Positions 27,832 through 50,757 of a DNA stretch of 64,000 bases are shown here, piece after piece. Under the pieces are notes generated by a model. That model worked only from the letters and a program-made list of their open reading frames with translations, was not told the DNA's origin and made no database searches. Position 1 is the first letter of the stretch. Every line of letters begins with the position of its first letter. The DNA lies in contig JAQGEQ010000192.1 of assembly GCA_034620365.1 (NCBI GenBank), positions 739,001-803,000 on the forward strand, given 5' to 3'. Made by a program: the position numbers and the translations under genes. Source of the stretch: Pegea sp. RAD2-039 (Eukaryota > Chordata > Thaliacea > Salpida > Salpidae).

Positions 27832-30800
27832 TTTGAATGTTTAATTGTAACAAAATTTTAATTGTAGGCATGTTACAGTAGTAACAGCTACATCTAATGT
27901 AGACGCTCACTACGATAAAAAAGTGCTTCTAATCGTAAAACTGAAATTTATTGGAAAAAATATTAGACAATTAAAGAATTAAATTATTAAAATAAATTAG
28001 ATTCATGTACATTAAACGTAATTAAACTTGTCTAGAAAATTTTTTCATTATTTTCCAATAACTTTTACGGCTTATTTCTACTTTTTTTATTTTTAAATTT
28101 GAGCCAATTTATGTTTTTGAACATAATATAAAAATAAGTTTTATTCGATATTAGAAACCAGACTAGCTGAAAGTTAATAAAAAAATTCCATTAAAAACAA
28201 ATTATCTAACAATCTTTTTAAATGTGATTTTTTTTTTAATTAGGTTTTTATGATTGATGGTTTTAAGATACTTTATATCATATGACTGTTTATGAGTCGG
28301 AGAAAAAAATGACCCAATAGTTATTTCTGGCGAAAAATATTATTCAATGTTCGATATTAAATTTATTTCGTCTCTAGTCTTGAAAATAACTGATAGCAAC
28401 GATAAGTAATTAAACGCACAGATTTTGGAAGCTTAGTTCAAATACGTCCAAAATATATACATTGAATTGAAATAAGTTTGGAGTAGTTCCAATAGTTTGA
28501 TAGAAAGCTTTTTGAAAGTAACTTATATTGATATCTAGAACTTTTGTATTATAAAATTTCCCCTTATTGCAATTCAAATTTGAAAGTCTGTTTTTGTGAC
28601 ATAATATCTTCCAATTAAAAGTTACTTTAGTTATTAAAAGGTATCTTATTTCTAGCTTTAGTAACAAATCATAACAAAACTTATTTTTATATTTTTTAAT
28701 GTATTTTTAAAAATTAATTTTGATTTATGGTTGAGATCAAATAAAAATTCCAGATAGTTATATAGTTCGACTATATTGCAATTTAACGGCAACATACAAT
28801 TGGTAGAAGTATTGTTGTGATTGTACAGCCAAATCAGTCAATGTTTTCTATCTATCAAAACGGAATTGGTTTCAATTGTTTCAATATTGAAAAAAAAAAC
28901 ATCTAAAAGTTTCTTATTTTTAGATTAAGTCAATTAATTTGATAAAATAAACAAACGGAAAATTATGGCTTCTAAATTAATTGGCTTTTGTTGTTTTTGT
29001 AAACAAATGAGGTAGGTAATAAAATTTAAAATTCTTTTCTGGAAACATTTTAAATTTATTGAATTTAGAATTAAGAAATAAATTTGTAGAATCCATTAAA
29101 TTTCTAATAACCATTTCAACAGTTTTGTTATTATTCCACAACTAATACAAAAAAGTTTTTCAATGAATCAATCTAATTACAGAATACTTATTGTAAACAA
29201 GCTTTTAATTTTAGTTACTTTCCTAATAATATCGAAAATCCTAATTAAATGATTAAAAAAATTGATCAAAAATTAAACCAATATTTTCGATCAAAATAAA
29301 CTTCAAGATAAAGAAACTATTCTAGTAATTTAAAGAAAGAGATAGCATATAAAAACATTATCTGTTTTGTTATTGTGATTCCTTCTATAATTACATTAGT
29401 AAGTACTTTAGGTTTCGATGAAACCGTTTTCTGTTGAACACAGACATATACAAGTTTGTTTAAAACTGAATTCATTTTCGAATTTAATCTTATTTGTTTA
29501 CTTCATGGCTTAATATTGAATTCAGACATTTAAAATAATGACATTTCAATTGACAAACTTTATATTTACTTTTTTCAACTTGAATTTTACTGTCTGTTTA
29601 TCTAGTACATGTCTGCGGCAATAATTGCAGTCAATGAAAAGATACTGGTGCAATAAGATGAGTTGCCTGTTGGTCAAAGACATCGATTAAAAACTAGTTG
29701 GATCTCGACTTTTTGCCAACTTTATTTATTTCAAACTTTTTTAAAGTTAATTGCAATAAGTTAAAGAAAGTGAAGGTTTTATTGCAATGTTGTTGCTATT
29801 TAATTCTAAAAAGTATTGATTTTAAAGCCCATCTATTGTTAATAAAGGTTAATTTGACTTCTAAATGATATATTAACATTTTCAATAAATAAATTCGTTA
29901 GATTCGGATGTAGACTACATTTGAAATTCTATTATTAGATGAAATGAAGAAAATCTAAATTTTTCATCGTTTATCAAATGAAATGTGACGTCATCACTTT
30001 ACTAATCAAGGAAACAGTACAAGCGTCATTAAACGTTGTCTTACCGACGCCGCGTGCATAATTAAAATAGCTTTAATAAGGATGAATTAGTCGCCACCTT
30101 CAACAGCAAATTGTTCAAATCAACTAAAAAATGTTTTTTTTTTGGGCTTTTTTATCTAAAAATTTTTCTTTCCATTTTTGTTATTTCTACAAAGTAACTA
30201 TTTTAAGCAATTTCTTTTTTAGTTATTTAAAAAAAAAACTGAACAAATTGGCTTCAAACCAAAATGGTTTGAAGTTTGAGTTAAAAATGATGACTAGTTT
30301 AAAATCTTGTTCCAGACTTATGACAAAATTCATGACAAAATTTGCTTACAAAAAAAAATTGTTAAAAAATATCTAACAAATATTTAAATATCTTCAAGTT
30401 TAATGGAAAATTTAATCTTAAAACCTAAAGTCACTTCAAATTCCTTCAACTTTTTCGTTTATCAGTTTTTAGTTCCAATTTAAATTTTATGATTGTTGAA
30501 TCAATTGGAAGACTAAAATAGAAATTTCGAGAAAAGTACTCAGGAAACACTACCTTGACTGCTTTTCAAATTCAAATTGACTAACTTACAAATCTATCGA
30601 TTTTCAGCAAGTCGACAAACTAATGTTGTCTTTATCACTGTTGAAATATGAACTAGTTAACTTGAATTTTTGCTTGTTAAGATGGTGTTAAGAGTGAACA
30701 GAAATCAGTTTTGACAAAAAGGAAATTCTATTTAAGAAAATTTGACTTTTTGAACGTTTTAAATTTGAAGTTTATTGGCAATTAAAAGTTGGCTAAAAAA

Positions 30801-31241
30801 TTGCGGTTAAAGTCATAAAAAAGAAGGAATAAAAAAACTGTTAAAAAAGCGATGAAAAGAAGAATGATTTGTTGTCGTGACAACAGTATCTTAAATATTT
30901 AATGATCATGACTTCATATCTAATCAAGCTACTTGATGACGTCATATTTAACTTGTAAATATTAGCTTGTTGCTATAAAATCCCACGCCATCAGAAGTAG
31001 TGACGTCATCACTTTCTCAGATCAATTACAAGTTGTTTGTTGTTCTGATGACGTCATCATTGAATAAGCTGAGAACCTTTAAAGACGGAGTGATGACGTC
31101 ATCACCCAGCACTTTTTTCAGCTACGTCAATACTACGTCATCATTTTAATCGACTTTTATTCAAACGAACGACATCAACAACAACAATAAAGGAAATATA
31201 AAAAAGCGATTTTGAACTACGTCATCAATGACGTCATCATC
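27832..31241. other. Gene-poor spacer between KATNAL2 and the Ras-like gene
   Basis: AT-rich for most of its length, with no supported gene. The last 310 bp, nearest the Ras-like gene's stop codon, changes character: it contains about five TGACGTCA copies (30937-31230), most extended to TGATGACGTCATCA. An isolated copy lies near 29986. Confidence 0.5.
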
Positions 31242-33022
31242 TTAAAACAGTCGACTGTTGTCATTAGAAGAGTTTTTTCTGCGCATGCGCATAATATCGC
31301 CAACTGCTTCTCGTAATGAGCTTCGGCGTCGATCTTTACGTTTAAATCGTGATGCTTCTGATGACGTCATCATGACGTCATTACAAGAAACCCGATCCTC
31401 TTCCTCACTACCAACAATAAACATCGGTTTCGAGTCGATGACGTCATGACGTGATGAGCGTGTGACGTCACTACCACTCTTGAAGAATATCTTCAGCAGC
31501 CGCTGCGTCGGACTTCGCTTCTCGGCGTCGGTGATGACATCATCAGTAGAGGAGATGACGTCATTAAATCGAAATCGCGAGTTGTTCAGAATGAGAGGGG
31601 CGGAGTTGGGAGGTGTGGTGACGTCATCATCGTCATCATCTTCTAGGGACTCTCCGTCGGAGTTTGCAGGAAGTCGGATTTTCAGATTTTTTCGCTTGAT
31701 TGGTCGCGATGACGTCGCTGTCGGTGATGTCACGTTGCTAGTAGCAACAAATGCATCATCGTCAGCAGCGGAGAAATCACTGAGAGAAGCATCAGTGGTT
31801 GTGGAAGACACTCGACTATCTGGAGAAGATCCTTCTTTATGACGTCGCCACCAGACTCTTTCGCTTCTTCGCGACCCACGTGACACCCTGTCGACACGCC
31901 CGGATGACCTCTGACCTTCTTCCGCTTCCGCTGGATGCTCACTGAGCGTTCCCAAGGATCGACATTTTGATGGTAACGTTTGATATTTTGTTACATCTTT
32001 TGATGACGTCACAACCGGTTTCGGTGGACGCGGTGGTGGTTGGGGCGTTGAAGAAGTGACTAAAGGGGCCATTCCATCAAGAGAAAGTGATCTGGATCCA
32101 AGAGGAGGTCTTCGGTAGTGATCTAAGATCATTTGCTTCACGTGTGTCAGACTCTTTTTTCGACGCTTGTGACCACTAGATGGCGTTGTTGAGTTATTGA
32201 CGAGCTGGAAGAGCGTCGCGAAGACTTTCTGGACTTCTGTAAATGATTCTGCTGCTGACGATTCTGAAAAGTGGCAAGATCCGATCTTATCAGCAGCTCT
32301 TCGTCCTTCTTGAACCCCAACTTCTCTACAAACATAAAAACCATCAGCACGCGCGCGCCAACTGATGACGTCATCACTTACCGAAGATGCTCCAAATCAG
32401 ATTTGTTGCCAACCAGGAGGATCGGAGTCAAGGAGTCCCTGGATGCAGGATTTTGGTCACAGCGCATCCTAGTGGCCACTGAGTTGGCAAATTCGAATGA
32501 GTTCCGATCAGAGATGTCGTAGACAATCACACAAGCATCACACTTCGAGACTACTCGTGTCAGATCTTCTTCATTCTGTGATGACGTCATCATTAGTGGA
32601 TGCTGGTGACGTCATTCAGCTTACCTTCGAGACGAACGAATCGAGAATTTCAGTTGAAATCGAAACTCCGGCGAAATTCACTTCCTGTTTATACGTCATT
32701 TCTGTTAACAACAAAATGGCGTCAATATGTGATGATGACGTCATCACCACTACGTACCGACGCCCGAAGCATATTCACCGATGAAGCGTCGCGTCAGAAA
32801 TCGAACTACAAGAGCTGCAAAAACGGAAGTGACATCATTAGCAAATATATTGACTCTTATCAGAATCAAAGATTTCATCGCGGCGCACAAAAGTCGTGGG
32901 CCAGAAATAAAAAAAGCCAGAAAAGTGATATAAATAAATGTTTGTCTTCCTGTAGCGTGTGAAGAGTCAACACTCAAATATTTGCAGTCCAGACTCTAAC
33001 GATGACCCTTTGATGACGTCAT
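30935..33022. repeat. Dense TGACGTCA palindrome cluster over the Ras-like gene
   Basis: About 18 copies in 2.1 kb. They lie in the 3' flank, in the last coding exon (encoding D-V-I, M-T-S or V-T-S) and in all four introns. This is the densest stretch for its length apart from the MRCK coiled-coil region. Confidence 0.88.
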
Positions 33023-33203
33023 AAAGTAATCACGACTCCGTTGTTAGTCGCGGGTGACATTATGTGGTTGTTTTAGGAATTTTTTAGAGAATATTTTGAG
33101 TAAAAAACGATTTTTTACCTGATTTTCCGACGTTTCTGTCTCCGACGATTAAGATTCGAATCACTGTTGATCCTGGATTTCCATTTTCGTTTTTTCCCAT
33201 CAT
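31242..33203 (-). CDS. RERG/RASL-type Ras-like GTPase with long disordered tail
   Basis: Five exons: 33203-33119, 32814-32758, 32701-32625, 32575-32382, 32325-31242, joining to 498 residues. The P-loop GDRNVGKS is at 21-28, switch I EMTYKQ at 48-53, G4 NKSD at 130-133 and G5 SESSA near 158. LVVRFLTRRFIGEY and YDISDRNSF resemble RERG and RASL11/12 proteins, and THVKQMI resembles the end of RERG. The G3 site reads ILDSFVSK instead of LDTAGQE, so the usual DxxG glycine and catalytic Gln are absent; GTP hydrolysis may be altered. About 270 residues of Ser/Arg-rich, probably disordered tail follow, far longer than the family norm, and much of it is built from TGACGTCA copies. The family is clear; the exact orthologue is not. 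Confidence 0.85.
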
Positions 33204-35029
33204 AAGAAAATTTAAATAAAAAAATTTGCTACAAAAAAAAGGGTTTCCGGAAAAAATTTTATAAAAATAAAAAAAGCTAAAAAAAAAAAATTTAAAGTTT
33301 TTAAAAAGATTTCGAAAAATTAAAAAAAGAAAATAGAATTTGAATTAATCGATTTTTTATTGATCAACAAAACCAAGTAAAAAAAGTCAAAAAAATTTCT
33401 TAAAAACCCCAAAATAAGTTTTCAAATTTTTAATCCTTTCACCATTAACTATTTTCTACAAATAATTTTGCTGTTTTCTACCAACAAATACAATTAAGTT
33501 GATTTTTAGCAAACAAGAAAAACTTTTTTTCAATCAATGGTTTGCTTGTAAACACTTAACGAGCTCTTTACTGTCACCACGTGGCCGAAGTATATCTCAA
33601 CTACTGCATTAAAAGAATTTAATCTTTACGTGACGTTATCATGACGTCATACGTGCTCTTTGATTGAAAGATTGAGTCTTCAAGTTTTACTGAATTAAAA
33701 ATTTTAACAAAAAGTTATTTATTTGAAGACAAAAATGTTTTCAAAAAAAATTAAATCTTAAAAAATTTGAATTTCATATTTTGAGTATCTATGAAAAAAC
33801 TAATAAACTTGCAGTAATAATCAGGCAAAAAGAGCTTAAATAAATTAATTCAACTTTTCAATCGTCGAGTTTTTTAACTTCTGTCTTCTTTTAATATCTT
33901 TTCGTCTTTTAAACTTTTTCCTTTTTTTTTATTTTCTTTTTACAGTTTTGACCGCTAGCGGCGCTGTTGCAAATCAGACATTGATGACGATTGTTTATTC
34001 CAATTCAATATTCAGCATTCACCTTTTTTGTCCATCTTCAAAACCAACCTAGAGCCTTTAAAGCTCGCCTTCGAAGAGACTTTAGCGTTTTGACGTCATT
34101 AAAACCGTTGATCTCGAAGTGCACGTGTTTTCTTGTCTGTATAAAATAAAAAAATTAATTTTTCATCAAAATTTATCATAAATTTTTCATATTTGTAAAA
34201 TTATGATTTTTTCTTCGAATTTTTGGATATCTGCCAGCATTAAAGTTGCTATGATAACTATTCATTCAAATTGTAACTAGTTGATTCAAATGCTTGCTTC
34301 TGATTGGCTGATTAAGTGATTGATGATTTAATTTCAATTTTGAAGAACTTTGTCGCGTGACTAAATCATTGGAAAATGATTTCACTTTTTTAATTTAACA
34401 ATTTAAATTATCCTAAAAATTCTAAATTAAAACTACAGATATAAATAAATAAACATTTCTCTTTAGTTACATTAGTGATAAATATAGTAAATAAATATCA
34501 TTAAAATTATTTCACTTAAGGAGAAGTATTTGAAAAAAGGTAAAATTGATTAATTAAGAATATCTTTAAAGATTCTCATTAAGTATCAATTAGGTTTTTT
34601 ATTCAATTTTATAGAATTTAGTGGTATTTTATGAGATAGTTATATTTTAAATATAAAAGTTTAACATTTTTTTATGTAAAATGTGTTTTTCTTCAATTTG
34701 TTTTAAATTATTTGCCTTTAAATACAGGTGTTGTTGATACTATAAACCATAAAAAGAAAAGCAAAAACGTTTTATTGAGTGCCACTTATATAGTGATTCA
34801 ATTCAAACTTGTCTGGAAAAACTTTCTATTTTTTTCATAAGACTAAAAAATAAACAACTTGTCACCAAAAAAATGTAAAAAAGTTATCGATGCAAGATTT
34901 ACAAATGATTTTTTTGTAAAATTTTCAAACTTTCGCAAATTAATTATTTATCACATAAAATTTTAAAGGCTTTCAATCAATGTAAACTAAATAAATTATA
35001 TATTTGACAACTACAGACAGAGGCGTAGA
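33204..35029. other. Upstream region of the Ras-like gene
   Basis: AT-rich DNA with two isolated TGACGTCA sites, near 33644 and 34093, roughly 440 and 890 bp upstream of the start codon. In animals TGACGTCA is the full CREB/ATF site, so these could be promoter elements, but in this genome the word is common for other reasons. Confidence 0.35.
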
Positions 35030-35111
35030 GCTGCGATGGCCGAGTGGTTAAGGCGTTGGACTCGAAATCCAATGGGGTCTCCCCGCGCAGGTTCAAACCC
35101 TGCTCGCAGCG
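35030..35111 (+). tRNA. tRNA-Ser (anticodon CGA)
   Basis: Acceptor arms gctgcga and tcgcagc pair perfectly. The anticodon arm is ttgga-ctcgaaa-tccaa, giving anticodon CGA. A long variable arm follows, as expected for tRNA-Ser, then T-arm ggttcaaaccc. The A box tggccgagtgg and B box ggttcaaac are intact. No intron; CCA is not encoded. A T5 run at 35116-35120 is a good RNA polymerase III terminator. Confidence 0.96.
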
Positions 35112-37511
35112 TAAATTTTTAAAAAAATTTTATTTGCTTTAAAAATCGATTAATTCATTTCTGCCAATTAAAGTAGACAATTTTGTTTGTTTTAATTAAC
35201 TTTGGCGGTTTATCTGAAACCTTTTGCCAAATTTTGAAGCATTTAACAAAGACTGCTGTTGTATAAGTTAATTAAACAGCATATCAATTTTCGTCAAACT
35301 AAATTCTTTTTTTTTTTGTATTATTTAAATATTAAAAAAATAATCTACCTTTTGTCGTCTGTTATTTTTCATAATCTATTCTAATATTAGAGCTTTACAT
35401 ATAACAATTGTTAAAAGAAACGACAAAGCTCGTCACAGAATAAAGTTTAGCTTCGATTTACAGCATTTAAAAAAAAATTGAAGAAATTGTTAGATTGAAA
35501 GTTCAATTATTCCTTATTTTATTTTTGGAATAATTTCGAAGCTTATTAAAGCCATTAAAACGCGACCAACGATAATATACAGAAGCTGAAGTCCAAATAT
35601 CGATTCTAAAAATCTTTTTTTTACCCAAAACTCATTTTTAACAAGTAAAAATTGAAATCATTCAAGCGGAACATTACATAGTGTGAATTCATTGAAGCGT
35701 GAAGAACAGAAGAGTTTTTAACAATAACGTTTTAGGCTGTTAATCTAAGATGAAATCTCAACAAAATTTGCGATGAAAAAAATCTAGAAAAATCTTGTAA
35801 ATTAGATAAGTCTAAACTTGACTTGTTCTTTAGAATTTAAAAGAAACATGAATAATTAATTTATCAACATTACTTAGCCAATTAAATGATTGTTCTAGAT
35901 AAAAAGCTGTTTATGGTTTAAAGTCAACTATTCAACTAATAATTACAAAATTACAACCTTCAAATTTTAATCATTTTTTATTTAATGTAATAATTAAAAA
36001 AAAATTTTTATTAAAAATTTGAAGTCAACAAAATATTAGAATTAAATTTCAGTAAGAGATTTGTTTTTAAAAATTGTTGTTAAAAGAGCTTTAAAATCAA
36101 CAAATAGAAAATATAATTTCAACTGTAATAACAAACTGAAAAACAAGCACAAAAATTCGACTTTTTTGTAGCTGACAAATAATTTTTTATTATAAATGAT
36201 TCAACCAATCAGCGATCAGCATTTCAAATTTTTGCAATTTGAATTTCTTTAAATCAATTTCTTTCAAAAACTCTATTTTTAAAAAAATCTTTTATTTTTG
36301 TGATCTCTGTGTGATCATGGCGACGATGACGTCATTACAAATGGGCTGCGTCTATTAAAACGTCATCAAAGTCTACAAAGAGCGGTCATTTGAATCTTTC
36401 ATCTTGACCGACTTCAAAGCCACTTTTATTCCGGGAATTCCCCCTCAACTCAAACTTCTGTTGTCATGGCAACCCACAATATAACCTTTGAAGTGACCAG
36501 TTGTTGGGCTCGATGATTGAAATTTAGAGGAAAATGTTTGGAAACTCTCAAAACTGCCGCTTATTCACTGAAATCTCGAAAATTGATTCAAACTTCACGA
36601 CGGAAATTTGGTTTTTTGCATTTTTCTAATTTTCTGTTGTTTTTGTAAAATTTGTGATTTTTGAATAATCGAAAACACTTGACTTTGAGAATGACGTCAT
36701 CTGATCAAGTGTGAATGACGTCACAACGTAGAACGCGATGTTTGAAAAGCTGAAAAACTTTATTATAATCTAAAAATAATTATTTTTTTTGGTAAATTGA
36801 AAGAAAGTTACAAAAATGTTGTTTGTTGTTAAATAGAAATTGATAAATGCGAAGATCAAGGTTACGATGTGAAGAAGTTGTTTTGACGATTTTCATCAAT
36901 CGCTTTTTAAAAATAAACTTTCTAAAATTAGATTTAAGCTCACTAGCGCCGTCTAGCGGATGAAATTTTAAATTTATTCTAAAGCTCGTTGAAGGTTTAG
37001 TTGCTTGATGTAAAGATCTCTAAGTTTTTGTGTCTGAAGATACTGAGGTAGCACACAAGATGTAAGATGAAATATTTTATTATCAAACTGAACATGCCGA
37101 AAATTTGTTTATTATTTTTTGTCATTAGTCAGTTTTGCTACTGTCATATGAGAGGTGAAAAAGAGGTTTTTGGGACAAAAAAAAAAGGAAAAAAAAAATT
37201 CAAAAGATGGATTTGGAAGAAAATTGTTTATTTACATTTGGGAAGAAAAAAACAAACAAACAAACAGATAAAAAACAAACCCAAAATTTAGTGGCGTGAT
37301 TTTACAAAAACACTAAAAACTGATACGAGATTTGATATATAAAGATAACGACAACATGGGGGTAAGCACCTAATGACGCGGGTGACGATGTACCGCGTAA
37401 AAATAGCGACCGCTGAGTGGCGCTGTTTGATTTTGAGTGGTCAGGATAGAGAAATGAAAATGATACAAAAAAGTGGTGACGTCATCAGTCGATAAAGCGC
37501 GCGACGTCGTC
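35112..37511. other. Spacer between tRNA-Ser and the end of the MRCK gene
   Basis: AT-rich, with a less AT-rich patch near 36300-36500 containing TGACGTCA near 36327. Further copies lie at 36692, 36715 and 37479. The end nearest 37511 is MRCK 3' UTR. A short frame at 37067-37291 looks like a signal peptide with a basic tail; see findings. Confidence 0.4.
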
Positions 37512-47167
<9,656 letters not shown>

Positions 47168-50100
47168 TTCTGCGAAAGTAGAAAATTGACCTTTTCAAGT
47201 CACACCTCAAATATTTTGTCAATGATGAAGCAAGTTATTAAATTTATAAAAATAAAATCATAAAAAAGGAGAGATATTCAATTTCAATTTCAAATAATAA
47301 TTTCAATAATTCAATTTTGAGCAATCAAAAAGCGATTAGGTTATAACCTCCCTAAAACAATTACCAATATGGTTGGTTATTAAACTAATTAGAAAATTAT
47401 TTAATAAAATGTTTGGTTAATACTTTCATATATAGAATAACTTATAAGTTTAAAGTTATAAATAAAATGAAATTATAAAATGTATTGTCAACTTTACCTT
47501 TATATGAAAAAAGTTCTTATAAAATGAAAATGAGAGTCCATATGAAATAAAAGTTAAAAAGTTTAACAATTTAATATAAAAAACAAATAGATGATCTATA
47601 CAAAGAATCTGCAAAAAAATATAAATAATTGTTCAAAAAATTGAAACTTTTAAACATTAGAACACAAAAGTTTTTGAAAAAAATTTTATTAAAAACTTTT
47701 ATTGAGATTAACTTGAAGATATTTTTTATTATTCTAAAGTTGATCACAACTTTGCTATCTTCGAATTATTTGTATTTTCTCTTCCAGTTGTATCTTCTTT
47801 AGTCATCTTTGAATGTATTCAAGAGTAACTAATGATTCACAGTAATAAGTTGTTCCATAAAAATGAAAACATAATTGTTACAATAATCTTAAAAGAGAAA
47901 TATTCTATATTGATTTTAAATAAATAAGCTCATAAAAAAGTAGTTAATATACAAATAGATACTTTAAAATATAATTTTAAATGCTGTAACTGCTTTATTT
48001 TCATTTGAATTTATGCGAACTTTAAACAAAAATTGTAAAAGTTTTTATGAAATTTTTTATTATGAAATTCAGTAAAATGTTTATTTAATATATTTGATAC
48101 CAAAATAAAACTGAAATTATTTTATAAACACAAGTATTAATAGAATAAGTAAACTAATACATATTAAAACAATTTTTTATCCTTTAATTAAGTCTTCTAA
48201 TAGTTTTTTATTCATTAAAAAGTTTTTTGTTTAAACAAACAATTTCGAATTTGAAACAAATAAGAAGTTGGTGGATTTTCTACAAAAATGTGATAAACAT
48301 TGCTAATTAAGTATACAAACAAGTAAACTTGTAGTAAAAACGAGATAATATTAAAGCTTTTAAAATTCTAACTATAAAAAAAAGGTTTTTAAGAAAAAAA
48401 AAGTAGTAATAAATAAAACCATTTCATTTGTAACATTTAATTTTGGACTTCTGAGTCATCACAAATAACAAAAACAATAAAACCCTTTGTACAAAAACAT
48501 AAACAATAACAAAGTTGATATTATTGTACATGATGATAAGTTTCAACTAATTCCAATCACTTATACAAAATTCAATTTTGAAAAGTTTACACAATGAAAA
48601 TAGTAGTAAGAATTTCTATAGTATTTTAGATATATTCAAATTATTAGAATGTCTTTAAATATTATATAAATGATTAAAAATAAATAAAAAATTTGATTAG
48701 AATAGGTAGACCAAAATAAATCTACATTAGAAATATAAAAAAATTAATATTTAAAGATTCAACTTTCGAATCAGTCAAAAAAATGACTTCAATAAAAACC
48801 CTAATTGTGAGTTCATTAATTGTTTACTTAAAATTATCAAAACAGATTGAAAGAAAAGTTTAAATGAAAAATTAGAAGTATTCTTTTAAATTATATCATT
48901 GGTTAAATCAATTTCTTTCGAAAGAAATTGTTTGAATAATAATAGTAAATCGAAAATTTTGTGAAAACAAAATGAAAAGTTTAAGAACATCCAACAAAGT
49001 TAGATGGAATTAGACAATTTCGCCCGACTTCATTAACAACTTGGATTTCATAGAAAAAGTTTTTTAGAATGCTACAAAAAAATAACTCAACAAAGAAACT
49101 AAAAATTATGAAAAAGTTTACTAAAATCCACCATTTTAGAGTTTACTAAAATAATTTTGTAGCTTTAAAGAAATTAAGAATGAAAAGTATATATCTATTT
49201 TACCTCTTGACATAGACTGCAAATTCACTTTTACAAGCAAAATAATTAGATTATAAAAATAAGTGAAAAGTGTTCAAATATAATATAGAAAAAAATAAAA
49301 AAAGGATTGTAATAGTTAGCGAGGAATGATTACGTGGTCAAGACTACTGACTAACCTAATTTTCCGAATAAGGTAAAAACCAAGTCCTTCCAATTTATGT
49401 TATTATTATATATCTTATATTATTTGATATTATTATTAAGTATTTTAGTAGTATTTTACATATAAAAAACCTTTAAAAATATTATTTTAAAACTTACTTA
49501 TCAAACAAATCATTAGAAAAATAAGATTATACATCAGCGTTTTTAGTGGGAACTGTTATTATTCCTAATTCTTAACAAGCTTTTTATTTTCAATTTAAAG
49601 CAAAACTGACTTTGTAAATATGATTAAAAATGATTTATACAGAAAGTACTTTGACATTTTTTTATGATTTGGTTTTAAATTTGCTTTTTTACAGGATCTT
49701 TAAAATCTGATTTCACTGGAAGATTTTTTTAAGCTCATTTATTTCTTAAAATAAAAGACTGAACCAGATGTTAGAAAAAATGTTTAAAATGACTATATCT
49801 TCTGTTAAATGCTTAAAAAGTCATTAGAATATACTAATTAAAAAATTGGTGAGAAACGAAACAACTGAATCTTTTGTTTCAACAAAATTCGTAGTGATGG
49901 TTATTTTACAATAAGATAAAATTTCGTAATTAACAAAGAATTTTAGCTTAAACCTAAATCTTTAATTACTTCTTACAGTTTTTTAGGAATTACAAAATAC
50001 TAGTAATGTGACTATAAAAATGACTTCAATATAATTCAGGAGTCATGATTGATAAACAAGAAGAGATGTACACGAAGATAAATTTATTGATGATACGATT

Positions 50101-50757
50101 AGTTGCTTGATTGAAATAAAAAATAAATTTGATGAAAATACCGAAAGATTTAAAATCCATATATCGAGAAATTATAAACAAATCTTCTAAAAGATCATTG
50201 TGGAAATTAGATTTCATTTGAAATTATTAAAAAATGAAAATAAATTTGGAAAAGATGAACTTTTCCAAGTTTTTAACTTTAAATGAAATTAATTATTTCT
50301 GTAGTCATCACAGTTGTTAGGATATATTGATGCGTTTTTTGAAAGATCTATTTGATTTGAAAATGATTTTTAGTTCAAATAATCACTTCATTACAACATA
50401 AAAATAATCAGTAATATTTACAGAAAGTAAAAAAACTCAACTTGGTAGTGGTGACAGAAGCAACTGATAAGATCTGCAGTTTTCAAAATTGCTTACTGAT
50501 AATTTCGTGCACCATCATTTTGCAGTGAAAGAACCAAAATGGTCTTTTTTGTTTATAAAATAAATGAAAAAAAGCACCGAAGAAAAACTAAAGTATGAAA
50601 TAAGGTTGCTGCTGCCGCTGTATTGAAATATAAGATTAAAAAATTCAAAGCAACAAAACTGTACCAAGTGATTAGAAAAAAAAGTGAAAAAGATTTTACA
50701 AATATGCAACAAAATCAAACAAGGTAACAAGACTACTAAAGCAGGCATGTGAGTGTA
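47168..50757. other. Gene-poor region upstream of MRCK
   Basis: AT-rich spacer holding the MRCK promoter side and the 3' UTR of the nectin-like gene. No TGACGTCA and no supported gene. Confidence 0.45.

Noticed and set aside
28410..28667. 85-codon minus-strand frame
   Set aside because: Less biased than most but no recognised motif; possibly an old transposon trace, not enough to annotate.
30131..30376. 81-codon plus-strand frame
   Set aside because: Phe/Lys-rich low-complexity translation of T and A runs, with no splice or conservation support.
31242..33203. RGK-family (Rad/Gem) GTPase
   Set aside because: P-loop context, FLTRRFIGEY, DISDRNSF and VKQMI fit RERG/RASL better, and the RGK C-terminal motif is absent.
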